Assembly: GCA_910579055.1 (NCBI GenBank)
Contig: CAJTSU010000010.1
Coordinates: 1 to 43,348, forward strand
Reading direction: 5' to 3'
Length of the DNA: 43,348 bases
DNA from: an uncultured Mailhella sp.
Lineage (GTDB): Bacteria > Desulfobacterota > Desulfovibrionia > Desulfovibrionales > Desulfovibrionaceae
Positions 27,201 through 34,044 of the stretch are shown here, piece after piece. Position 1 is the stretch's first letter. Each line of letters starts with the position of its first letter. Below the pieces are notes generated by a model. The model was not told the DNA's origin. It saw nothing but the letters and a program-made list of their open reading frames with translations, and did not search any database. Made by a program: the position numbers and the translations under genes.

Positions 27201-27514
27201 CCCCTTTTCCATCTCAGTTCACTCTGTCCATCCACAGCAAATTGGACGATGTCCGCTTCTCCCTCTACATAGGCGTAAAGGAAGGACAGGGGGCGCAACA
27301 GGCGCAGGGTATAGTAATGATGCCGCATTTCTGCCGCCGGGCAGAACCGCCTGGTAAAAGCATGGTACGCATGGCCCAGGCTGCTTTCCTTATCGCTGCA
27401 CAGGGCGTAGCGCACAGGCAGCACCACAATATCGCGGCAGGGGAAGCTCCGGGGCGGATCACAACTGCTCAGCATGGGGGAAACGGAGGATGTGTTGCTG
27501 TTCTGTCTGCTCAT
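24236..27514 (-). CDS. VasX/BTH_I2691-family T6SS membrane effector, 1092 aa
   Basis: The N-terminus (about 25-85) has the VasX/BTH_I2691 opening: IVVLPVRYAL, then YYTLRLLRPLSFLYAYVEGE. This region serves secretion in known members. A long helical middle follows, with hydrophobic segments near 400-425 and a strong pair near 765-805 (LLMLADMLIGIASLLFPVAG, then ATFLLCAGIYI), consistent with membrane insertion and pore formation. The last ~280 residues (24236-25080) are encoded by strikingly AT-rich DNA, unlike the rest of the gene, and match nothing I recognise, suggesting a swapped toxic tip. The gene overlaps the upstream Sel1-like gene as ATGA and follows VgrG3 and a DUF4123 chaperone, which probably deliver it. 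Family call is moderately firm; pore formation is inferred. Confidence 0.75.
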   Translation of the reverse strand: MSRQNSNTSSVSPMLSSCDPPRSFPCRDIVVLPVRYALCSDKESSLGHAYHAFTRRFCPAAEMRHHYYTLRLLRPLSFLYAYVEGEADIVQFAVDGQSELRWKRGNSFMLRAERFWLRVSNLNQSVWLAVSDADWTDEFMTKVKGNPAPHMQQFCPATGNSEESLVVSSYNRSGEEFAADVGRLVQEFRDKPGYLRALHEYTDEIPPSDQAIRDMMERAGEDPDLIMPRPDNISLLFDPDLEHLRTTEFTNIIVKARWQWASKAAPFLWQQELPEASYLNNLAATSCSLCIALADTVGLAMDCASLNSAAHRARQDLLSWYGDLAALAGCYQDTPIGRGEVQIIPEDEDSSVETLSGHIIAFLSKAQYLLQKYDDDLNATFWRKTLFSRGDWSFERAMQAHDLQKKHSAITAQRVFGACVCGLTCTVAGTRALYTFLTGEGAYLADMAADIIKSGIPEDIPCPPLQTEEGEIYEDPRVSLHLIVSAFSGVLMTPRRDGSLTPPAEKILKAALTAIEPYMRPLDESMQDTPLDALALWDMQLLDEDVTLKYGDPATGLYFNAFGHCVKKAKSGVNFLEVATMQGFSDLIYADWTELREKELGLIRFTKQGAKVRLNLEVKTTLGIKSVLKTAKCALSLLSAVKAAYDLCKAEDAGEVGKALLSGFSSVAATAQMVVSLQDTHAVYNVARINSTLPTLLSKASRQQALAARITMVQKHRQLTNLLKTGGRVASLARAGSVAGAIVSVWEAAEDFKNRDYLLMLADMLIGIASLLFPVAGCVRVATFLLCAGIYINLTQHRTSELTLFLSSAYLGIKSTHRPEIEKEKSFSHDVPRLNLYISPLSYRNKFTPPHALFPEKDCKIWNSRQNEVRSDLYAMELMKHTLYLEATTEDNGYLLKLYIFSSSVSHNSCLKILSATLNRHNIKELLLEASWSSMYVNNIPCWTCTIKNMLLTQRSYGLGSTVKYYYGKIDIEVEFTYSEDSEIKLASQKVYNAKLDYFKHKYPDKTDEHMLSEEIKKYMPEDKIPFMGPVSPYDTRTFSERSRQQILEREKEKEALINEIRNGSKYYIKREKLSCVLYEPTPITVEDEYME

Positions 27515-28560
27515 AAGTCACGCAGCCTTTGTAGTTCTCCCAACGAAAGTCCGTAACGAATAGTGCCAGCATCCCCTCGGATGCAGGCGTCCAGATGGGC
27601 GTTGATGGCGGCCACCACTTCCGGCATCTTGCGGCGGATACGCTCACGCTGTTCCTGAAGTCTGGCCGCCCGCGTTTCTTCACGCAGGCGGAGCAGTTCT
27701 TCGGCGCGGGCCTTGGCCTCCCTTCGTTGTGTTTCGGTCATTTCTTCGGCCATGCGTTTGCTGATGCCGCACGCCCCGGTGATGCCGGAGTAATCTGTGT
27801 ACTCACATTCAATATGGAAGGCGGCCCAGGAAGTGGCAAGGTCAGGGGGCAGCCCTTCTTTAGGGCAACCCTTCCGGTAGTTGTAGCCCGCATAGTCCCA
27901 GGCGTAGTCATAGCCGCGCATGGCCGCTTCCAGCGACCATTCCCTTGCGGCCAGGCAAAAGCCCGCGGAATCCAGATACGCGCCGCCCTCGGCCATGCCC
28001 TCGGGATAACCCGCCAGACCCGCCAGACGATTAAGAGCAATCACATGATCCCATTTATGAATGGCGCGCCCGTCGCCAAGATATGCGCCACGGTTACTCG
28101 GTCCAATAATGGTAGCCCAACTATCATCTCGATAAAAGCCAAAGGCCCAGCCGGGATGGGTGAGGGAATCCGCCAGCCTGGCCCAAAAGGTATCGCGGAC
28201 GGGTTTAGCCTGTATCCAGGCCATGGCGACCACGTTTCCCTTTTTGGCTTCCGCTATGAGGTTATCGATATTTGTATTTTTGCTTCCTTCCAGCCATTCC
28301 TCCTCCAGGATCACCGGATACGGCGTGGACTTGGGGTCCACCGCCGCCATGACGCTGGCCGGAATATCCTTCTCCGGAGGAAAATAGGGAATATCCGTCT
28401 TCAAATCATACAGCTCGTCCAGCGTGTAGCCGCCCAGATACGGTTCCAGCGGCGGGAACAAATGGGAGCCCCTGGCGGGAGGCGTATTTTCAGCAAAAGA
28501 CAGAGCGGGCATAAAGAGAAGAGCGCCCATCAGCAACGCAACATAAACGGCGCGAAACAT
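27511..28560 (-). CDS. Secreted Sel1-like protein; candidate immunity or accessory protein for the VasX-like effector
   Basis: The start is taken at ATG 28560, with AGGTGA just upstream. A clear signal peptide ends near ALSFAENT (about residue 24), so the protein is periplasmic. Stretches such as IAEAKKGNVVAMAWI and REWSLEAAMRGYDYAWDYAG resemble Sel1/TPR helices. A Glu/Arg-rich predicted coiled coil occupies about 270-320. Placement between the DUF4123 chaperone and the effector, with overlap into the effector gene, suggests either immunity at the periplasmic face or help with loading. No family with a known role is recognised. Confidence 0.6.
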   Translation of the reverse strand: MFRAVYVALLMGALLFMPALSFAENTPPARGSHLFPPLEPYLGGYTLDELYDLKTDIPYFPPEKDIPASVMAAVDPKSTPYPVILEEEWLEGSKNTNIDNLIAEAKKGNVVAMAWIQAKPVRDTFWARLADSLTHPGWAFGFYRDDSWATIIGPSNRGAYLGDGRAIHKWDHVIALNRLAGLAGYPEGMAEGGAYLDSAGFCLAAREWSLEAAMRGYDYAWDYAGYNYRKGCPKEGLPPDLATSWAAFHIECEYTDYSGITGACGISKRMAEEMTETQRREAKARAEELLRLREETRAARLQEQRERIRRKMPEVVAAINAHLDACIRGDAGTIRYGLSLGELQRLRDL

Positions 28561-28584
28561 AAAAGTCACCTTGCATCCTCATCC

Positions 28585-29463
28585 TTACGTTTCCTGCGGC
28601 AACAAGCCAGTTTTCTGACACCAGGCTGACAAATGGCCCAACAGCGTGGCAGGGGAAGAATGTTGTTCCGCGAGTATTGCTTTTGCTCCCGGCGCACACA
28701 GGCATCTCCAGCCGGTTCTGGCACCCAACTCCACCAGCGCCGTCATGTCCGCCATGCCAGTCAGGCCATGCTGCTGAGCGCATTCACAGTACTCGTTGAT
28801 ATATTTCTTCAATTCGTTGTCCGAAAACGATGTGCCGGGGCAAAAGTGCTGGCGGCAGTGGTAAAACAGCTCTTCCCTGAAAAGCTGATAATGCCCTTCA
28901 TCCAGGGCTTCCAACAATTCCGGAGTAAGGCGCAGTCGCTGGGCCGCCGCGCAGTCAAGCTCCGGTCGGGAATAACGGCGATAGCTGCCGCTACGGCCAT
29001 CCTCAGCAACATACATATCAACAAGCTCGCCATAAAAAAGCGTTTGCTCCTCATTGGGGCAATTGTGCAAAAGAATATCCAGAACATACGGTTCATACCA
29101 TCTCAGCCAGGCGTATTTCCCGGACGGTGAAACGGCGTTACACAAGCGGGAAACCAGGCGTACAACGCTATAAAAATTCTGTTCCCTGTTGCGGGGAACG
29201 AAAAATATTCCCCACCCTTCACCACATTTTTCCAGAAGAGTGGAAAACATGGGGGAAGGGCAGGAAATCTGAGCCAGGCGAGGCAACAGGGGTACCAAGT
29301 CGCCAGGAGGCATACCTTCATAAAGAAGGGTATACTCACATTCGTGTTTATAGAGAAGTTCCGTGACATCCGGACAGACCGCAGGATCCAGAACCGCATA
29401 AACAACGCCGTATTCCCGGAAAAGAGTTTCCGCGTTTTCCCGTGACAAGGGCGTATAAGTCAT
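28585..29463 (-). CDS. DUF4123 T6SS effector chaperone (Tap/TEC type)
   Basis: 292 aa, with the DUF4123 pattern: an early VYAVLDPAV strand, LLYEGMP, LAQISCPSPMFSTLL, FFVPRN and KYAWLRWYEPYVLDILL. Such proteins hold an effector and hand it to the VgrG tip without being secreted. The gene begins 1 nt after vgrG3 and precedes the Sel1-like and VasX-like genes, so the 1092-aa effector is its likely client. It carries an extra C-terminal helical domain of about 100 residues. Confidence 0.88.
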   Translation of the reverse strand: MTYTPLSRENAETLFREYGVVYAVLDPAVCPDVTELLYKHECEYTLLYEGMPPGDLVPLLPRLAQISCPSPMFSTLLEKCGEGWGIFFVPRNREQNFYSVVRLVSRLCNAVSPSGKYAWLRWYEPYVLDILLHNCPNEEQTLFYGELVDMYVAEDGRSGSYRRYSRPELDCAAAQRLRLTPELLEALDEGHYQLFREELFYHCRQHFCPGTSFSDNELKKYINEYCECAQQHGLTGMADMTALVELGARTGWRCLCAPGAKAILAEQHSSPATLLGHLSAWCQKTGLLPQET

Positions 29464-29464
29464 A

Positions 29465-31495
29465 TCAGTCCTCCAGTGCGCACACGGCGCCCCGGTTACG
29501 GGCTGTACGACTGAAACAGCTTCTGTTCGGCGCAGGAGGCACCTCCGGCCTCACCCCCTCCAGAGGCAGCAACGGATTGGCGGGGGTACCCGCTCCGGGC
29601 GCTCCGCCGCTGTTCAGGTCAATGGCCTGGCCGTTCATGAAGATACCGGCGTCGTTCAGCACCACGTTTGAGCCTCCGGCCCTCAGCTCCAGTTCGGCCC
29701 CGGCTTCAAGGACGATTTTTATGCCGGACTCAAGGTGCAGCTCAAGGCCCGCCTCGCCCAGCCACGAACCTTCTATTTCGCTGTGGCTGTCCCCGTGCAC
29801 GGTGAGGTTGTCGTTGGCGAACAGCTCGGTTTTGCGCTGACCGTGCCGTATTTCATGCGTTTCCCCTTTGGTGTGCAGAAAGGTGGAGCCGTCCACGGCG
29901 CGGTGACGGTCGCGCAGGATGTGTTCCTTCCAGTCGTTCTTGACATGGAGGTTCGCGTCCTTCTGCGCCTGGATGAAAATTTCCTCCTCCCCCTTCCTGT
30001 CTTCCACCCGGAATTCGTTGAAGCCGCGCGGCCCCTCCCCGCCCGGCGTGGAGAGGCTGCGGAACACGGTGCGGGTCTTGTGGGCGGGAAGTTCATAGGG
30101 CGGGAGATTGTTTGCATTATAGACCCGCCCGGTGATGATGGGGCGATCCGGATCGCCTTCCAGAAAGGAAACAATGACTTCCTGCCCGATGCGGGGAATG
30201 GCCATGCTGCCGTAGCCGAAACCCGCCCAGCCCTGAGAGACGCGGATCCAGCAGGAGGAATGCTCGTCCGCTTTATCCCGGCGATCCCAGAAGAAACGCA
30301 CTTTCACCCGGCCATATTTGTCCGTATGGATTTCTTCCCCTTCCGGCCCTGTGACAATGGCTGTCTGCTTGTTCGGGATACGTATCTTGGGATGGTTCTC
30401 GGCGGGCACAAACCGGGTTGTCGCCGGAATGGCCTGATAGGCGGAAAGATACCTCATGCCCCGTTCCGGGGCTTCGTGTTCCAGCGCCTGTGGCTGTTCC
30501 CCCCGGTGCATGCAGACGGTCACCCACCAGCGGTCGTTGACTTCGTGGCGGGGGTAGAGCCTTACTCCAAAGGTAAAACCGGGCAGAAGCCGGGCCACGT
30601 CCGCGCTGCCGTCGATCCGGCGGGTAAAGACACGTTCGCGCTGAAGCTGGATGTCGGCATAGCGCCGTCCCGGCTCGCTCATCCCGTACAGGTGGGGATA
30701 GCGGTAATCCTCCAGAATCATGCGGGGCGGCACGGGCGCTTTGGCCTGATCCGGTTCATCAGCGCCGACGGTGAGATCGGCCCAGTATTTTTCAAAGTTC
30801 CATTCCCGGAAAGTGACGGCGTTGCCGCGCGCCGCCACATGGTAATGCAGGTCGGAAATGACGGCGGTGTCGGCCTTCATGCCCGCGCCGAACCGATAGA
30901 GCAGGTTCGGGCCGCCGGGGATGTCCGGCCCGCCCGGCATGTCGGAAAAGCACAGGCAATGCCCGTTTTCCGTGTGCTCGAAGTAGTAATAGATGCCTTC
31001 CTCCTCGCACAGGCGGGAAATGAAATACAAATCCGACTCGCCATACTGTACGCAGTATTCGCGAGGCTGATACTTTGCAAAGCATTTGAAGGCGAAGGTT
31101 TCCGGCGCGAAGCCCTGTTCCTCCAGAATCCGGGTGATGATCTCCGGCACGCTTTCATGCTGGAAGATGCGATGATTGCGGTTCTGATCCAGAAACCAGA
31201 CGCGGGGCACGATGACGCACTGGTAATGGGTAAACGCATTGCCCCGTTGCAGGCGGCGCATTTCGCGCACGATGCCGTGGATCAGGCGGGGGACGCCGGA
31301 TTTGTCAAGAATGGTCAGCAGCGCGGGCGTGCCGATGAACGGCGTCAGCTCCAGGCGGGCATTGCGGTGCACCAGTTCCAGCGTGAACACATAGGGTTCG
31401 CTGACGGCCTCGCGCCCGCTGAAGCCGTAAACAGCGAAATCCGAGCGTCCGTTGAGGACAAGGGTAAAATGAGAAGCATTGGCGGCAGGCTGCAT
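29465..31495 (-). CDS. vgrG: VgrG3 (TssI) spike protein
   Basis: 676 aa with the gp27-like domain (FAVYGFSGREAVSEPYVFTL, FAKYQPREYCVQYGESDLYF), the gp5 OB-fold (YGRVKVRFFWDRR, SCWIRVSQGWAG, IGQEVIVSFLEGDPDRP) and a C-terminal beta-helix of short repeats (LEAGAELELRAGGSNVVL). The last 45 residues form a short Pro/Cys-containing tail with no recognised enzyme domain. It heads island 3. It is the most divergent of the three VgrGs in the N-terminal half. Confidence 0.96.
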   Translation of the reverse strand: MQPAANASHFTLVLNGRSDFAVYGFSGREAVSEPYVFTLELVHRNARLELTPFIGTPALLTILDKSGVPRLIHGIVREMRRLQRGNAFTHYQCVIVPRVWFLDQNRNHRIFQHESVPEIITRILEEQGFAPETFAFKCFAKYQPREYCVQYGESDLYFISRLCEEEGIYYYFEHTENGHCLCFSDMPGGPDIPGGPNLLYRFGAGMKADTAVISDLHYHVAARGNAVTFREWNFEKYWADLTVGADEPDQAKAPVPPRMILEDYRYPHLYGMSEPGRRYADIQLQRERVFTRRIDGSADVARLLPGFTFGVRLYPRHEVNDRWWVTVCMHRGEQPQALEHEAPERGMRYLSAYQAIPATTRFVPAENHPKIRIPNKQTAIVTGPEGEEIHTDKYGRVKVRFFWDRRDKADEHSSCWIRVSQGWAGFGYGSMAIPRIGQEVIVSFLEGDPDRPIITGRVYNANNLPPYELPAHKTRTVFRSLSTPGGEGPRGFNEFRVEDRKGEEEIFIQAQKDANLHVKNDWKEHILRDRHRAVDGSTFLHTKGETHEIRHGQRKTELFANDNLTVHGDSHSEIEGSWLGEAGLELHLESGIKIVLEAGAELELRAGGSNVVLNDAGIFMNGQAIDLNSGGAPGAGTPANPLLPLEGVRPEVPPAPNRSCFSRTARNRGAVCALED

Positions 31496-31496
31496 A

Positions 31497-32096
31497 TTAT
31501 TGCTCCTGTGGGCAGCGGTAACGGATCTCGCTGGGGTCTATTCTTCTGATAAGCTGTTCGCGTGAAAAGTCCGCCAGAATTTCTTTCAAGGCTTGATCCA
31601 TGGGGGAATCGCTCAGCGCGGCGAGAAAATTCCGCTTTGCCTCCTCCGCTTCCGGGGCATCCGCCAGCAGCAGGGCAAGCAGATACTCATGGGAATGCAC
31701 ATCGGCCTTGCCGGACTGTTCACAGAGTTCGGCCACGCGCAGATAGCAGAGGCGGTTTTCCTCCCGCGTCGCTCCCGTGGCTTCCGCGTACAGGCATTTT
31801 TGCAGTTGAAAGGGCGGGGAATCCGGGTGCCGGGCGGCCAGAAAATCCACATCCGCCCTGGCGGGATACGGGTTATTCAGAGCGCCGTAGGCCGCGATGC
31901 GCAGATTGCGCAGGCGCTCATCATCCGGTCGGGCGGAGATTTCCCGGTCAAGCATTCTGATGACAGCGCAGGTTCGCTCATCGTCGCCAAAGGCTTCCCG
32001 CAGGAGGTCACTCAGTTGGGCGGCGTCCACGGCCAGCCCTGTGCAGGGCCGCAAAAGCGAAACGAAGAGCGCCAGGGCGGCAAGGGCGGTTTTCAT
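31497..32096 (-). CDS. Secreted helical-repeat protein, 199 aa, unknown
   Basis: A signal peptide (hydrophobic residues 4-22) precedes a helical, TPR-like region with DISARPDDERLRNLRIAA-type heptads and ELCEQSGKADVHSHEYLLALL. It overlaps the preceding 154-aa gene as ATGA and ends 1 nt before vgrG3, so it is coupled to both. Periplasmic placement would suit an immunity protein or a chaperone, but no toxin partner is evident. I do not recognise the family. Confidence 0.6.
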   Translation of the reverse strand: MKTALAALALFVSLLRPCTGLAVDAAQLSDLLREAFGDDERTCAVIRMLDREISARPDDERLRNLRIAAYGALNNPYPARADVDFLAARHPDSPPFQLQKCLYAEATGATREENRLCYLRVAELCEQSGKADVHSHEYLLALLLADAPEAEEAKRNFLAALSDSPMDQALKEILADFSREQLIRRIDPSEIRYRCPQEQ

Positions 32097-32557
32097 TCCT
32101 CCACCTCAACAGCAAAGGTTTCTGTGGGGGGAAATGCCGGATTGGCCACATATCTGCCTTCACTGAACGTATATTCAACATTGCCCCATATTTTCAGTGT
32201 GAGCGATTCAGGTGGCAGCGGCAGGACGAATTCCGCCCCTCCAAGAAACATGCTCATGGAAGTATGCCAGTCTGTGGGTATGATACTGCCGTGCGCGTCG
32301 CTGAAGCGTTGGGTCATGAGTTTTTCCCCGGACACCCTGGAAAGTTCGGCTGTCATATACGCGGTGATATCCGGCCTGATATCCCTTCCCGCCACAGCAA
32401 GAGGAATGATGGCGCGACCGTGGACGAACAGCTTGTTGTCACGAAGCCTGATCGTCCCGCGCAAGGTATAGGAAGCATGGAATCCGATGCCCGTTTGTGG
32501 GACATACGCCACAGAACGAAGCAGAAAATCTGTTTCCATTGCCTTGTATACGCTCAT
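32093..32557 (-). CDS. Unknown beta-rich protein next to PAAR, 154 aa
   Basis: No signal peptide. The sequence alternates hydrophobic and polar residues (YTLRGTIRLRDNKLFVHGRA, FVLPLPPESLTLKIWGNVEY), suggesting a beta-sandwich. It lies 23 nt after the PAAR gene and overlaps the next gene by 4 nt. It could be an effector, an adaptor or part of the tip. No catalytic motif is visible and I do not recognise the family. Confidence 0.6.
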   Translation of the reverse strand: MSVYKAMETDFLLRSVAYVPQTGIGFHASYTLRGTIRLRDNKLFVHGRAIIPLAVAGRDIRPDITAYMTAELSRVSGEKLMTQRFSDAHGSIIPTDWHTSMSMFLGGAEFVLPLPPESLTLKIWGNVEYTFSEGRYVANPAFPPTETFAVEVEE

Positions 32558-32580
32558 TCCATCATCCCCCGAAAGGCGCT

Positions 32581-32901
32581 TTATTCGATAAATACATCGC
32601 CGCTGGCTTCAACCATCTTGCCCATGCCGCCGCAGTGCCGGGTAGCGTCGCCCAGCCGAACCAGAGGAATGCCGTTGACTCTGACTTTGGCGCTGCCTTC
32701 GATGCACACCCAGGTATTGGAGCCGCAGCACGAGCTGTGGACGCCGGTATCGCCCACCCGGAGAGCGGGCTTGTCATTGATGAAGACATCGGGCGAGGCT
32801 GTGACGGCCGGGCCGGTGACATTGTGGGAACAACAGTTCTTGCCGTGGCTGTCGGCAGGGCAGTTGGCCTGGTCTCCCAGGCGGCAGGCGGGTTTGGACA
32901 T
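32581..32901 (-). CDS. PAAR-repeat spike-tip protein
   Basis: 106 aa, a stand-alone PAAR cone that sharpens the VgrG spike. PAAR-type elements include ACRLGDQANC near the start, VTGPAVTASPDVFINDKPAL, and HCGGMG plus ASGDVFIE at the end. Several Cys and His residues (RHCGG, GSNTWVC) fit metal binding. AGGAG precedes the ATG. No effector extension is attached. It is the only PAAR seen for three VgrGs, so it is probably shared. Confidence 0.93.
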   Translation of the reverse strand: MSKPACRLGDQANCPADSHGKNCCSHNVTGPAVTASPDVFINDKPALRVGDTGVHSSCCGSNTWVCIEGSAKVRVNGIPLVRLGDATRHCGGMGKMVEASGDVFIE

Positions 32902-32954
32902 GATAGAACTCCTGTTTTGCGTGGTAGGGGATGATTCCAGGGCGCTAAGGTCTC

Positions 32955-33323
32955 TTAGTCGTCTGGCATGTTTCTGATTATATCTGCCAAATCGTCCTTT
33001 GTTATGCCGTTTTCTTTTATAATGAGTGATAAGTCATTTTTTGAAAGAGGAAAATTATGTAACATGAATTCGAGTGTATCTTTATCAATTTTATGTAACC
33101 ACACTGGTGATATTGATTTGTCTGATGACTTTTCCAATATGCTGTTATCTCCTGTATCAGCATCGCTAATATTTACATAGACAATATATCTTGAAAATCC
33201 ATCAAAATATTTGCTATCACTATCATAATATACAGATACGCCCTTTGGAAATATAAAACATGGTAATGTTTTATCTTTTTCTGTAAAGATGACCATTGGT
33301 GATTTCAGTATGAACTTATGCAT
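32955..33323 (-). CDS. Candidate immunity protein for the effector at 33340-34044
   Basis: 122 aa from ATG 33323, chosen because ACAGGAAA lies upstream; an ATG at 33365 would overlap the effector gene. The DNA is AT-rich like the effector gene and unlike PAAR and the VgrGs. The product is acidic with no signal peptide or membrane segment, so it would act in the cytoplasm. It starts 16 nt after the effector stop, the classic toxin-immunity order. Family unknown; role inferred from context. Confidence 0.55.
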   Translation of the reverse strand: MHKFILKSPMVIFTEKDKTLPCFIFPKGVSVYYDSDSKYFDGFSRYIVYVNISDADTGDNSILEKSSDKSISPVWLHKIDKDTLEFMLHNFPLSKNDLSLIIKENGITKDDLADIIRNMPDD

Positions 33324-33339
33324 AAAACTTTCCTGTTGG

Positions 33340-34044
33340 TTAGAGGTTATTGGTTTCTTTGTCATATTTTAAAACTTTATTCCCCTTTAGCATGGCACGA
33401 AGATCTTCAGGCATAAAAATAATGTTTGGGTTTAAAGGGATATATATTCTTGCACCAAGAGCTTCTTCTGTTGATAAGCCGATATATTTTCTAAATAGAA
33501 ATGGATGATATATAATTTCTTTTTTGGCTTTTTTTGCTCCTTCAAGTGTTAATGTTGTGCAGTTAAATGTAATTGCATGATAGTTTGATGTAAGTTTATA
33601 TTCATCAAATTTCCCTGGTATTGACGTCCTTTTTTCTTTTTCTAAATCATTAAAAAAATTAATAATATTTTTGCATTCATCATTTGTTATATAATATGTA
33701 TATCCAGATGTTGTTCTCTTTAATTTTTTCCCATATGTTTTTTCAGTGTCAAAATATTTTTTTGATGAATTTTTCCATATTCTAAGAATACCTTCACCTG
33801 TTATTCTTTTTTCTCCGTCAGTTTCACCATATCTTCCAAAATCATATATTATATCAACTTTACCTTTTATAAAAACTCTTAATGCAGAATGGCCATAATT
33901 TTTTTCTTCATTATCAGTAATATATCTTGATCCTATAAGTATTTGCATAAAATGTGGTCTGGACAAATAAATTTTGTTATTTTTCCCTGTAATGCCATAG
34001 GTCCCTTCTTGTTGTGCATCGTTGCGAGTAATATGATATGCCAT
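33340..34044 (-). CDS. Candidate T6SS effector with permuted papain/NlpC-like His...Cys motifs
   Basis: 234 aa from an ATG that overlaps the vgrG2 stop (TAATG), so it is translationally coupled to vgrG2. Residues YGHSALRVF (His52) and YHAITFNCTTLTLEG (Cys162), plus IIYDFGRYG between them, follow the His-then-Cys order of circularly permuted NlpC/P60-type enzymes such as DUF4105-like proteins. The substrate could be peptide, lipid or a modified side chain. The gene is AT-rich, lacks a signal peptide and is followed by a likely cytoplasmic immunity gene, which argues for a cytoplasmic target. The fold assignment is from motif reading only. Confidence 0.55.
   Translation of the reverse strand: MAYHITRNDAQQEGTYGITGKNNKIYLSRPHFMQILIGSRYITDNEEKNYGHSALRVFIKGKVDIIYDFGRYGETDGEKRITGEGILRIWKNSSKKYFDTEKTYGKKLKRTTSGYTYYITNDECKNIINFFNDLEKEKRTSIPGKFDEYKLTSNYHAITFNCTTLTLEGAKKAKKEIIYHPFLFRKYIGLSTEEALGARIYIPLNPNIIFMPEDLRAMLKGNKVLKYDKETNNL

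Noticed and set aside
29735..31549. 604-codon open frame on the plus strand
   Set aside because: It is antisense to vgrG3, whose domains are unmistakable; the open frame results from the GC-rich codon pattern.
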